From NCBI GenBank assembly GCA_964017145.1, contig OZ024846.1, positions 3,286,001-3,350,000 of the forward strand: 64,000 nucleotides of DNA, read 5' to 3'. The translations under genes were made by a program, and so were the position numbers. The number at the start of each line of letters is the position of its first letter. Position 1 is the first letter of the stretch. Shown piece by piece: positions 10,190 to 20,663 of the stretch. A model generated the notes under the pieces. The model ran no database searches. It was not told the origin of the DNA and saw only the letters and a list, made by a program, of their open reading frames with translations. Source of the stretch: Agrocybe praecox. Its lineage: Eukaryota > Basidiomycota > Agaricomycetes > Agaricales > Agrocybaceae.

Positions 10190-11640
10190 CCCTATGCGCC
10201 ACATCTCCGTCCAGAAGATGCGCCTCTCATCGATACATCTCGTTTAACGTCCCTTACTCGTCGTCTGGATCCACGACCCGCCCTCGACAACCTCATTAAC
10301 TTCACCCCAACTTGTTCTCCATTGCATTCCGACGTTTATTAATGGCAATGACACCTATGCGTTCCTCTTCTCGCCTGCTGCTTGTTTGAGCCTGCCTCTC
10401 GCCAAAACCACCAAGATCAGCTCAAATGCAAACACGAACGCACAGCTACTATTGCGAAGAACGTCCGGGCTTTCCTCGTCGTCCTCTTCCTCGCCTCATC
10501 AGCAATTTACTTGACCTGCCTTCCCCGCACCCCTCTTTCTCTCTCTTCTCTCGTCTGACATCCTCGACAGACTCAATTTCACGCTTCGCTCACACAGGAT
10601 CGAGTCTCAACTCCACCTCAACGACGACCCGCCCCCCAAGCTTATTCCCATTGGCACGTTACTCCCTGTGGGCCTTTATCGCTTCTCCTGACTCGCGAGT
10701 CGCTCTGCTGCGGCATTCTTTGGTGCTACGAATGTCTTCTGGTTCGCCGTCCCCGGTAGTCCCGCTTTTGAGGGCTTCGGGCAGTTCATTTGGTGATTTG
10801 GGCCAAGGTTTGCGCGAGCGTTAGGAGGGTATAAGTTGTAGTGGGTTAATGAGCTGGAGAGGACGGCTTGAGGAGGCGGGTGTTCAGGAGGCCTGGGGGA
10901 AGGACCAGTGGTGCATCGACTCATCTATGCTGGATATTTGGGCTGGCACCCTCAAAGTGAACGCTACGTTTACCAACACCCGCAATTCAAAGCGTCAATG
11001 ATACCACACTGCCGTCATCTCATTTTTTTGCTTTGTATCGCATCCTGTCCCACGTCTTCAACTTCCTGTCTTTTTTTCTGACGCCATTTTCCCTCCGTCT
11101 CTTGATTTCTTTTTCTCTTTTTTTCTACGCATCTCTTTCCTTCTCCCACATTTACGTCTATCTCCCTGCAAGATACTTTTCTGAACGCTGTTCTCTACAG
11201 ACTTATGCTGATAACCTTTCCCTCTTTTTTATCACACGACTTGACGCTCGTACTCATTATTTATGTACACAGTACGACGCTCCTACTTCAACTTTGTCTT
11301 GATCCACGACTTGACCTTTTCGTCATTCCTCCCCCGTTCTCTTTTATACCACCCTTCCTCCCGCCTTTGTTTGATAATAATTCGGAACAATATTCAATGT
11401 CAACCTTGCGTTGTGCCATATTTCTTCCTTTCCTTCAAGTGGATAATATTGGATGTTCTATGGTTTACGACTAAATACATAGTTTATATTATGTGAGCCA
11501 AATCTGGTCGGAGTCGAAGTGCAACGTCCGGCGACTCGTTGAAAATTTTGATTTCTGCACTTTAACGTCTAAATATGTTAGCCCGGTGTGCTTACTTCCG
11601 AAGATTTTATCATACGTACATGGGTCTATGCGGAAAATCA
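10190..11640 (+). pseudogene. MUP1-like permease relic (third type), unit A
   Basis: A block repeated at 26560-28740, 37985-39740, 45253-46370 and 58080-60420, in part at 19390-19700. It starts near GATCCACGACCCGCCC and includes a peptide AAAFFGATNVF (about 10700-10735), the counterpart of SVTFGFANVFLF in the permease at 8715-8750, then a GGYKL-type tail near 10830. Frames are broken. The rest, to 11640, is pyrimidine-rich, without consistent coding, and runs into the 3' end of NACHT copy B. Confidence 0.5.
11540..11595 (-). other. Conserved 3' intron downstream of NACHT stop codon
   Basis: On the minus strand a GTAAGC donor at 11595 and a GTGCAG acceptor about 45 nt further on flank a small AT-rich intron, 59 nt after the stop of copy B. 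The same signals follow copies C (donor 28731), E and F (donor 60372). In copy D the donor GT is lost. Either a 3'-UTR intron or a remnant of a former fifth exon. Confidence 0.45.
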
Positions 11641-12471
11641 TATCCGTTGCTCTGCTACGATTGAACTCGATCCAAGTAATTCTTCATTTCTTGGTGTACG
11701 AGATCTGCCCGCCCGCCAAATGTAAAACCTTCCCGCATTTTCAGCCTACATTGGTGAACAAGTTCTTTAGAAAATCCAGCTCGAGGAAGGAAGAAGACTA
11801 GATAGCCGAGAAGCAGAAATTGGATTTTGGCATCGTAGTGTCTGGTGGTGTCCTTGAATGTCCATTGACCATTGTCAAAGGTCAGTGCATTCAACATCTT
11901 ATCTTCATCCATGGTCCAAAAATATAGATCCTGCCTTACACAATGTAAGGCTGCCCTTGCGTAGGCAGAAGGACCTATAGGGTACTTGGCTGATTGGTCT
12001 GGGTGCTCTAGAAAGCACGTAAAGTGCCGTAAATAGTGAGCTTGTCCGTCCTCGAGCGCAAAGGATTCAAAGAGATAGAGCACATCATAATGCTCTGGGC
12101 TGTTGAGGGACCGTCGGCTGCCGTGAATAATTGGTACACACATATCACTCCCCAGGTTACATGCAACACATAAGAGCAGGATCGACTGGTCTTCTTCGTA
12201 ATAGTAAGGCAGCTGAGACAAAAATAGCTGTTCCATATATTCTTGATGCTTTTTCTCTATTACAGCCCAGCGCTCATCCAAAGGGGCCTACATGGAAATT
12301 TAAGGATATTAACATAAAATGAAGATTTTTCCTTACCATGCGCGCACAGAATGGAAGCCAGAACCAAAATACAAATTTTCGGAGGTCCATTGACAGGTTA
12401 TACATTCTGTTAGACCTGTGGGTTTCTATTGCACTGGATACAAGGCCGAGAAATAAGAACTTGTCAGCAAT

Positions 12472-12924
12472 AGGGGGATTCACAGTAGCCAAATTATGGC
12501 CAACTTTGCTTCAACTTTTGGCTCAACTTTTCTGCCAACTTCCGAAAAGTTGACATCAAAGTCGGACGAGATGGTGTGAAGGGCCCGCTAGCCGCCAATT
12601 GATCAAACTTACTGCAATGGACGGAAACTAATTCTTTCACGTTTGATCTCTGACTATTAATCGTGAAATTTTTTGACACTCATATTAGCAAGACTACAAT
12701 ACACAAAGTTCGAAAATATCAAGGGGAAAGTATCATAATTGAATGAGTTAGAGGTAAAACAGTCATCTTGGCCGTAAAAGTTGGCCATCAAAAGTTGGAG
12801 CGAAAGTCGTGCTCGCGAGCCCGACTTTCGGAAGTTGGCCAACTTTTGGTTCCCAACTTTTTTGTGATCGGGAAAAAGTCGGAATCAAAAGTTGGGCCAA
12901 AAGTTGGCTACTGTGAATCCCCCT
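12472..12924. mobile_element. 453-bp TIR element (MITE) in exon 3 of NACHT copy B
   Basis: Ends are AGGGGGATTCACAGTAGCCA and its exact inverse complement, flanked by the 3-bp direct repeat AAT (12469-12471 and 12925-12927). Empty sites in the other five NACHT genes read CAATATTGATT or close to it. Inside the ends the motif CCAACTTTTGG recurs in both orientations, giving an imperfect extended inverted repeat. No coding capacity. The 3-bp duplication and G-rich ends suggest a PIF/Harbinger-like MITE; the class is an inference. Confidence 0.8.
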
Positions 12925-12974
12925 AATATTGATTAGCGAAGATGAATTCTGGCATAGTGGAAATTCCCTTGTAA

Positions 12975-14202
12975 CTAGCGGGTGACTTCGTCACCAACAG
13001 GCTTGCTGTTTGGCTCGATCCGATGGCAATTTTGTTTTTCGTTCATCAGTTCTTTTCTCTTAAGTTTGTAGACATGGACACACATAAATAACAAATATAT
13101 TCTCATACGACAATTATTTTTTTGGTTTTGTATTTGCAAAGTAAGAAAAACGGGCAAAGAAAAAAAATCTATTCGTTGGAGTAACCGAGAAGTTGTCAAG
13201 GCGTGCAGAAGCCTTAGACTTTGCGACGCTCGACTCCCTTGGTAAGAATCCCTTCATTCTCGTCGCCGTCTGAACAATGAAAAGAAGTATAAGTAAAGTG
13301 AATGTCAGACAATACATAAACAGCAAATAAACCTTTTCCATCCTTCTCAAACTCTGGGACCTCTCCGTCTACAGAAACGAGAGCGGAAGAAACCCCTGTA
13401 GACACAGGGACACAGGAGAAGAACCAGTAGTGAAGGCAAGGCTAGCCATAGCAAAACGAATGACAGATAAGACGAGGATCTTGAAGACTCGGCACTGAGA
13501 ATTGGCGGTGGGAACGAAATTTATGATTAAAATAGCGACGGAAGCGTCAATAGCGAACGGAGCAAGAGGGACAATCAAGAATACTGGACCCAGCAGAAAA
13601 TACCGTCCACGAGATTGACAAAGACGGCGCAGTCCAACTCAATTACCCACCGACTGGCGCATTATCACCGTTTGGGGTGTACGTCGCGCTTTCCAGAAGC
13701 AGAGGAAGATCAAAAATTCGGCTGTTAAGGAAAGGGACTTCAAAGACAGTTTCTTTCAGAACCACCCTTCCCAACCCTTCCGAAAACTTGACTCGCTGAA
13801 AATGGAGCTATTGGAAGAATTAGACACTTCCAGCGAGCGTGAATGGAACGAAAAGAACGGAAGGCAGTAGCGATAGATTTTTCATTTAGTAGTATTTTAT
13901 ACCACGCGCAGTAAAAACCACACAGAGCTACAGGTTGTCCGTTCAGCTCAATTTCGACATGAACCAAATAAAAGGCAAACAAACGGCCAACATTTTACAT
14001 AATACGGGTTTTGGAGGACGCCTGAACGGGAAGAGACAACGTGACCAGAGAACAAACACAGTACAAACAAACGGTCAACATTTTACATAATACGGGTTTT
14101 TGGAGGACGCCTGAATAGGTATGCTTACGTGATAGCAACATTTTATTTCCTTATACGTGTGAATTGTCGGGGACAGGAACCTTACTGTTAACACAGCAAG
14201 CC
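12975..14202 (-). mobile_element. Helitron2/Helentron-like element in exon 3 of NACHT copy B
   Basis: About 1.23 kb inserted in exon 3. Read on the minus strand it ends with a hairpin GGTGACGAAGTCACC, two bases, then CTAG. The empty site in copy F (CATTACAAGG) shows no clear target duplication; the cut can be placed between A and T or between two Ts. The 5' end GGCTTGCTGT recurs inverted as ACAGCAAGCC about 20-30 bases from the 3' end, an asymmetric terminal inverted repeat as known for Helitron-like elements of the Helitron2/Helentron group. No Rep or helicase is encoded, so it is non-autonomous. Short minus-strand frames such as 13578-13369 look membrane-protein-like (captured gene piece?) but I cannot name them. 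Confidence 0.65.
13976..14115. repeat. Internal direct repeat in the Helitron-like element
   Basis: Two copies of about 51 bp, at 13976-14026 and 14064-14115, share AACATTTTACATAATACGGG followed by GGAGGACGCCTGAA. They differ by a C/T and one extra T. Period is about 88 bp. Confidence 0.8.
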
Positions 14203-15770
14203 AATGAAGTCCTCAAAGATTTTAATTTTATTGTAACTGGGATCTGGGAGAATTTAGATTGAGATGTTCAACAATTTCTGGGAACACTCTCACCTTTGAT
14301 CACATATTGAATTATATTTACAATATGGTCTGCTCTGTAGGTATTTATGTCAAGGAAATGGACCTTGGACCTCATGGGGTCAAGAAGGAAGTCATGGAGT
14401 GAAGTGTGTAGGATTTTCACGTCCTCCATGTCCCTGTTCAACCGCTCAGAGAAGACCTTCTCGATTGAGACGATGGCCCCTACATCACAGACAAAAATCT
14501 CGAGCTCCCCCGGTTCCAATGACATAAATGTAGATATGTCGAAACGTGCATCGTCATTTAATAAACGATGTGAGTAGATACTAAGCATGTATAGCACACG
14601 CTCTGTGTCTGCGGCGGAGTTGAGGATCATTGTATATAGCGCATCCAGCTGCGCAAAGGGTAGGTCATCTTTCGCCGGGAGTCGTAGATTATTCACCACA
14701 TCGAGACGATGATCGGGTCGATGCCTTGGGGATTGGCAATAGCGAAATACTGTTGCAGCATAAATGAATTGCCCAGACGACTTTCGGACAATTTCTTCCA
14801 GAATGCCGTCGGATGGCCAAGAAGAAGGGATTAGAGATTTAAATGGGTGGCTGGTCTTGATTTTCTCAAAGGCATCTCTGAGAAATTTGCGAATGTCGTC
14901 GTCAGGATGGAATGTATCGTCAAGGTAAAGTCGTGAAAATAGCCCATCCATTTCGTTGGATCTGAATGCCAGATTGATCTCATGTTCAGGACGACTGGCG
15001 ATGAGGAAGAGAATGGGTAGTTCGAATGTTCGAATTGCGTCTGCAATCATGCGCAGAATCCTAGCCGGCAAAACCCCGCCACCACATTCGTCGAGACCGT
15101 CTATGACGATGACCCGCCAGGAACGCAAAGGTGATAAAACTCCGGAATAACATACATTGTACAGTGGCTTCATCACTAGATGGGTGAACTGATGCTCCAA
15201 TCCCTTCGTCGAAATCAAGGGGTCGGCCCCAATCGCGGAGAGTATCTTGCTTTGAGTGGCCGGGATTTTGTGAAATATCTGGTACGCAATCGTTGCTACT
15301 AACGCGCCTGCATGGTTCCTCGTTCCATCGGATCTCCAGAAAATGAACGTCGCAAGAACGAGCTCGTTGAGAAGACACATTTCGATAAATGACTTTGTGA
15401 TGGCTGATTTTCCCGCTCCTGCAGCACCGGTCAGCCACATGATGTATTTGTCCCAGGTGTTCCTGTCGCAACGTTGAGCCCAGTTCATGATTTTCTCCAG
15501 GACAGCGATACGGGTATTCGGATGGCATTTTGGACGGTCGAACTCGGCATTAGAATCGTGGAAAGCATTTGGCGCCGTAGCCTCCTTCAGGATGTCGAAT
15601 GGCGCTGCGGATAGTTAGATCTCCGTGGTAGTATTTACCTAGAATCCTCATTACTCACATTTTCGTCCGTCACCCGCCACATTTTGTTGGTTAAATGTAC
15701 CGCCGGTCACGATAACTTTGTGGCCAGATATAACGGAATTATTGTTGATAACACGCCGTTTTTTGCCCAT

Positions 15771-16119
15771 CCCTACTGCGAAGTCGATATTCGAGAGAAA
15801 GCAACAAATCAGATTTCGGATGCTAGCTGATGAGGGAAGGCAAGGAAACTGTCGCACCAACCGTCATTCAAACCTTCGAAACCCTTAATATACATACAGA
15901 CCATGCATTGGCCACGCATCATGTATTTATATCTTTACTGCCACTAGAGCGTCTCAAAGCTGTTCGTTGACACAGCTTATTTATAAGGCGCTGTGCGGTA
16001 TATTTGGGTACCCAGAACATATGGAATCTCTGCGCTGCCATTTAATAGCGGAGGAGTACAGCCAGAGCATGCGTACCACAGCCATGAATAAAAGAGAATG
16101 CGTTTATAGGAAAAAGCCA
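15771..16119 (-). promoter_or_regulatory. Upstream region of NACHT copy B
   Basis: Homologous to the upstream blocks of the other NACHT copies, with the same order of short motifs (CATGCATTGGCCACGC, then AAAGAGAATGCG). No gene. It is shorter than in copy A: the segment corresponding to about 3125-3290 is missing. Confidence 0.4.
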
Positions 16120-17690
16120 GCCCCAGTTAGTTGACGAAGGAGTCGGTGTTGATAAATTTAGAACACGAAGCTCCGACAGGAGACGGCACGACATCGGCTG
16201 TGCAATTTTTCTATATTTGAATGTTAGGGGTTTGCTTTCTGGTTCACGCATCAGTTTTGCTTCTTCCACCGACATTCAATTCTCTCTCATTAATCTCGCT
16301 ATGTATATATGTACTCTTTGAGGCGGACCTATATTTCACCACAGTGGCGTTCGATTTATACACACTTCCAAGATTATCCACACGCTTAGTGATCGATAGG
16401 TACTATAATGTGAGTTGGTTTTGCCGTTTCCGTTTCACATCCTTCACTCCCTTTCCTCCTTTGCGTCGTTCTCCTTTGTTACTTCAAGAAATTTGCTGAT
16501 AATCTCCACTTAAACAGGTCATCTGGTCCCACATCGGCCTTTCTAACGTCAACTATGCGCTCTCCAAAATGAAGAACCTCAATGCTCCGTCTGCATAGCT
16601 ATCGTGGTTATCATTGTGTTGTGGCTGTTAGCGAATTTCGCTTATCCTGCTGGTAAATCATTTTCATTTCTTGCATTTGAATTGGATCGATACGTTTTGC
16701 ACGGATTAGGTGGCGTGAACAAAGGAGGTTAGGGGAGACCACCCTCACGCTATACAAGTCATATCATTCGCATTCACGAAGATGTAGACGACCTCCCCTC
16801 CGTCCTCGTTTAACCTTTGTGCGCTTTCCTTCCTCTTCGTCGGGATCCGGGACCCACCCTTGACAATGTCGTTACCTTCAACATATTTGCCATCTCTCCT
16901 TTCGTTCCCCTTATTTTCCCACCGCTTAACGACCCTCAGGCTACTACGTGCACATTAAATACAGACGTTGACGCTGATGTTGGTATATCAACTTGGACGA
17001 CACCCTCACGTTTCTCTTCGCGCCTGCCGCTTGCTCTCGCCTGCCTCTCGCCAAATCACTATCACCCTAAACATAAACACGAACACGAGAATTGAAATCC
17101 CGAATGGCTGCGCCGTTGTCGTCCTCGTCTCCATACGTCAATAATTCACCCGGAAAGAAGAAGAAATACCTATATAGTTATATTTTCCCCCCCGCTTGTC
17201 CCATCAAGCATATCCAACAAACTCATTGTAATGAGCCGCTTCCGCAGGCTCGAGTCTCAACGTCAACGAATGTCCTGCGAGTCCACAGGACCAAGTACCC
17301 TACGCCCACCCTATTCACATTGGCACAATGCTCTCGGTTAGGCCTTATTGATCATCGTCCCTCGCGAGTCTCGAGGCTGCAGCATTTTTTGGTGCAACAA
17401 ATGTATTTTTCTTCGTCGCCCCGCTGTTGAGGCTTGCCGAGGGTTGGGAAGCATATGAAAGTTTATCGTACTAGATGCGGTTGCGGGATGGGAGGTGTTT
17501 AAGCTTGGGTGGTTCATCGGGTTCTGTGGGCCAAGACTGGCGCGAACGTTGGAGGGTATGCGTTGAGGAGGGTTGGGCGACCGGTTGAGGATATGGGTGT
17601 TTGGAAAGTTTCAGAAAAACGAGGTTTAATTAGGTCCATCCCTCACCAGCTCCGGCCACCACCCATCCATCCATCTGTGTCGACATCTTT
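16120..17690 (+). pseudogene. MUP1-like permease relic, unit B
   Basis: Follows the same order as 3311-4015 and then extends further. The exon at about 16517 reads VIWSHIGLSNVNYALSK after a CTTAAACAG acceptor and is broken soon after. A C-terminal part is well readable: FFGATNVFFFVAPLLR (about 17378-17430) and WAKTGANVGGYALRRV (about 17525-17570), matching the last helices and tail of MUP1-like permeases. Stops and frame changes lie between the parts. Confidence 0.6.
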
Positions 17691-18610
17691 TTAAAGAACG
17701 ATACCACCCTACCTCCCTTTTTTACGACGACGACAGGACGTATGCGCCTTCGTCTGTGGTCCGAATATCCCGCTATTTTCTCGTCTTCCTCGTCTTCCTT
17801 GGCATCTACTACCTGCCTTCGAGGCTCCATCGCCTTCTACTGTTGCCGTCGCAATTGTCACCAGCCAATACCAAGTCCCTCCCCTTCCTCTGCTTTTACT
17901 ACCTGCCATATGGTCCAAGGACGTGCGCCACCAGGCTTGGGGACGACGGATGATGCATAATACATGTGCATTGTTCGGGTTCGAATCCCATCTTCGGTAT
18001 GTGGTGCCTCATCGACATCCAGTACCAGCCCAACCCGTCTCACCGGCGTATACATATCCGACATATCGCCGCAGCACAACCAATCCCAGGTTCTCCTCGT
18101 TTATATTTCTGTCTATTTCCTTGTTTTTGTGTGCACATATATGTGTGTGTCGCCACTTCTCATTCTCACTCACTTAGTTTAGTTGCTCCGCATAAGGGCT
18201 CGTGCGACGTGTGTTTTGCCATTATACGATGCAATGAGACGCTTTTCTCTTGTCTTTTAGCTATCTTTTTCTCCTCTTGTTCATTCTTCACACTTCACAC
18301 AACTACTTTTTACACATACAGTACGACTCGCCTGGCTCGTCTCTTATTTTTCCTTTTACTTTGTCTTCAACTGCGATTTCGACTTGTAATTCGAGAAAGG
18401 CGATGTTCAGACTGCTTGGATGTATGAATGACCCAGTACTGTAACGTAGTTGGAACCAGACGCGGTGAAAAAAATAAAATGAATTGCCATGAATTTTAGG
18501 ATCCTTGTATTCGGGGTCAGGGTTTGACAGCACACAGCACATGTGCTAATATAAGCTTTAAGAAAAAAATAGATAGAGAGAAAGACGACCTCGTTAGTCG
18601 ATGAAAGAAG
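17691..18610. other. Spacer with TC-rich repeats, no gene assigned
   Basis: The left part (to about 17900) is related to 32840-32980 and 52970-53110 in units C and E. Overlapping frames code for Leu/Pro/Ser-rich peptides with no conservation between copies. A small intron-like segment cannot be fixed. Nothing here can be named. Confidence 0.35.
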
Positions 18611-18639
18611 TCGGAGCACTGGCAGAGGCCTTGTATTCG

Positions 18640-18840
18640 CAGGTCAGGCCTTACTGTGAAACGGAGCTCTGACCGAGATCCCAGCCCGTGACAATGCCGC
18701 CAACGCATCCTTGACCGACGCGACCTCTTGAAGTACCGGACTTCCAGTTTATGTATGAATCTTTCTTGATCTCCATCAACTTCTCAAGGACGAGATGATC
18801 TCCTACATGAAGAACCTGGCGTAGGGAACGTTTACCGTGA
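18640..18840 (-). pseudogene. Second copy of the KKDSYIN fragment
   Basis: Minus-strand peptide LEKLMEIKKDSYIN followed in another frame by VKDALAALSRA; compare 5410-5565. An extra 20-odd bases and a frame change separate the two parts, so this copy is broken. It sits at the same place relative to the following repeat block as in unit A. Confidence 0.35.
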
Positions 18841-19390
18841 CACCTACCTTTTTCTTCTTCTCCTAGCTTCTCAACTTTCCTCTCCCTTTCATCAGAGACC
18901 CCAACAGTGCGGGGTATTAAATGTCGGCACTTTGGATCCCTTCTGCCAACCCCCCTTGTTGGCCTGGCACTCCACTGGTCAACTCGTCTTCGAATGTTCG
19001 TGGCACCACTGCCCTCGCATCCCGACGACGGACACAACTTACCTTCCCTCCCTATCAAATCCACTCGTCTCGTTCTCCACTATCTGGACCACGTTTGAAC
19101 GCTCAGGCCTGGGCCAACTCTTTAACGCAGCCCTATCTAGATTTGTTGGATTATGCGAGGTTTAGCTGATGGCTGTTACTGGGGCCGATTTGTACGTCCC
19201 CCTTTTTCTTCGTTTGCCGTATTCTCATCCTTACCTCCTTCATTTTTCTCTCAGGACTCGGAACGCGCAAGACATCGTGCATCTCCTGCTTCCTTGTGCC
19301 CAACCATCCTATGACGACCCCTCTTTGGCATCACGCTCAACGCATCTTCTCTTTGTCATTCCTCTGTCATATTAATTGCAATGACACCCA
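18841..19390 (+). pseudogene. Permease-array relic block (second type), unit B
   Basis: Same block as 5566-6300 (GCGGGGTATTAAATGTC, CTTGTTGGCCTGGC, CAACTCGTCTTCGAA in order), but it is cut at about 19370, where it fuses to the third-type relic block. Unit B therefore lost roughly the part equivalent to 6080-10330. Confidence 0.45.
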
Positions 19391-19700
19391 TGCATTCCTC
19401 TTCTCGCCTGCCACTTGTTTGGGCCTGCCTCTCGCCAAAATCACCATGATCGGCCCAAATGAAAATACGAACGCACAACTACTATTACGAACGTCTGGAC
19501 TTTCCTCCTCGTCCTCATTCTCGCCTCATCAACAATCCACTGGTCCTCCCTCCCCCGCATCCCTCTTCTTTCTGTAATCTCATCTACATCATCCTGTTTC
19601 GGTTTTCACTTTCCTGTGCCTGCTGGGCCTTCCACTATTCCGATGCCCACTACATCTGTCAACCCGACAACGACTGCACCCCGAGCTGAAGCGAGTATAA
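19391..19700 (+). pseudogene. Permease relic (third type), short piece
   Basis: Starts at AATGACACCCATGC and follows the block at 58220-58480 closely (NDTHAFLFSP frame, then a Ser-rich stretch). It ends around 19600-19700, where unrelated sequence begins. Confidence 0.4.
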
Positions 19701-20660
19701 ACCGCGATCGGACTTTGCAGCCTAGGAACATCTCCACCTTGTATACTTTCCGCCCTGTCACAAACCTCAAGGAGCCACTTATCTCTGGTACCCTGTACGA
19801 ACACCATTTCCTGACCCAGGGTCGGGTTTCCGCAGAAGAGTGGAGACGATAACGGGTGCCATTCGGACGACTTCGAACGACGCTTTTGGAGCTACTTCAC
19901 ATACGCGACCGGCGTATGTGGGCTCAACGTCAGATTGGTCGACAATGGGCCCCGCTGCTGCTGCTTCGGCCCCGGCCGCCGCTAGAAGTAGTGCAGCCGT
20001 GCTGCCCACATCTCTTTCTCCCTCTTCTCCAACGAGGGGAGCTGGTTCGTCATCGGAGCGCTCTCTTGCAGTGGCCATGCCTAACTCCCTTCCTTCGTCC
20101 TCGACCAGGGGGGACGACATGATTTTGGGATGATGCCTATGTCGATACATCTTCCCATCGACAGCTGAAGATACTTCAGCTTCTTGTACCACTCTCACTC
20201 TTTTGGTCCCATTTACTAGGATTTCTTGCGGGGCGCCATAACGCATTTATTTCGTGGATTGTTCATAGGTTATATCGGTCATCGACTATTCTATCCCTCC
20301 CCCATCACATCCTTCCATCACCGCCACATTTTAACCACTTCCTTAGGCATGCTGCTGCTGCTATTACTGCTTGATCATGACTTGAACCGAATATTACGAC
20401 CTCTTCTACTATCCATCCATCCATCCACACATCCATTCATTCTCCGCATTTTTTATTATCCAGGTGGCATACGACGCGTACTCAACATCCAATATCCAAT
20501 ACCGATACCACAATACATTCAGTTTGTTTTGCGGTTCTTCTCATTGTCGCGTACCACCTCCAGGCTTCATATCCCACCCCGTCTGCGAATGGTCATTCAC
20601 TGACAACCATTGGTCAGCTCTAGACTATGAATTTTCTCCGCCTCTTTGGACCCTCTCAAA
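19701..20660. other. Spacer, weak coding only
   Basis: A 155-codon minus-strand frame (20246-19779) and overlapping plus frames are Ala/Ser/Pro-rich; their composition follows a GC-rich stretch and I see no family marks, so no gene is called. CATC tandem units lie at about 20418-20440. The last 60 bases lead into the F-box relic. Confidence 0.35.
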
Positions 20661-20663
20661 TGA

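Larger units (their letters stand above)
11655..15770 (-). pseudogene. NACHT NLR-like gene, copy B, split by two transposons
   Basis: Same gene plan as copy A. Exon 1 is 15770-15659 (start MGKKRRV), exon 2 is 15604-14294 with Walker A GAAGAGKS and Walker B VIDGLDEC, and exon 4 is 12287-11655. Exon 3 is present in three pieces: 14243-14203, 12972-12925 and 12468-12337. These are 41, 48 and 132 nt and add to 221 nt, exactly the exon-3 length of copies A, D, E and F. The gaps are the elements at 12975-14202 and 12472-12924. Apart from these insertions I see no stop or frameshift, so inactivation seems recent. The intron-2 donor is GTGAGA instead of GTAAGA. Exons 1 and 2 might still give a truncated protein of about 474 residues with a NACHT domain but without the C-terminal domain. 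Confidence 0.8.

Noticed and set aside
13369..13578. Membrane-like minus-strand frame in the Helitron-like element as a transposition gene
   Set aside because: No Rep or helicase motifs; at best a captured gene piece that I cannot identify.
14347..14577. Plus-strand frames inside the NACHT genes (also 1516-1716, 30660-30872, 40894-41130)
   Set aside because: They are antisense shadows of the NACHT exons, appear at the same place in several copies only because the coding strand is conserved, and have no marks of their own.
17974..17992. GGGTTCGAATCCC, a perfect B-box-like sequence, as a tRNA or SINE
   Set aside because: No A box at the right distance and no cloverleaf pairing; probably chance or a very small fragment.
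19779..20246. 155-codon minus-strand frame rich in Ala, Glu and Val
   Set aside because: Composition follows a GC-rich stretch, the opposite strand is open as well, and no motif or splice context supports it.
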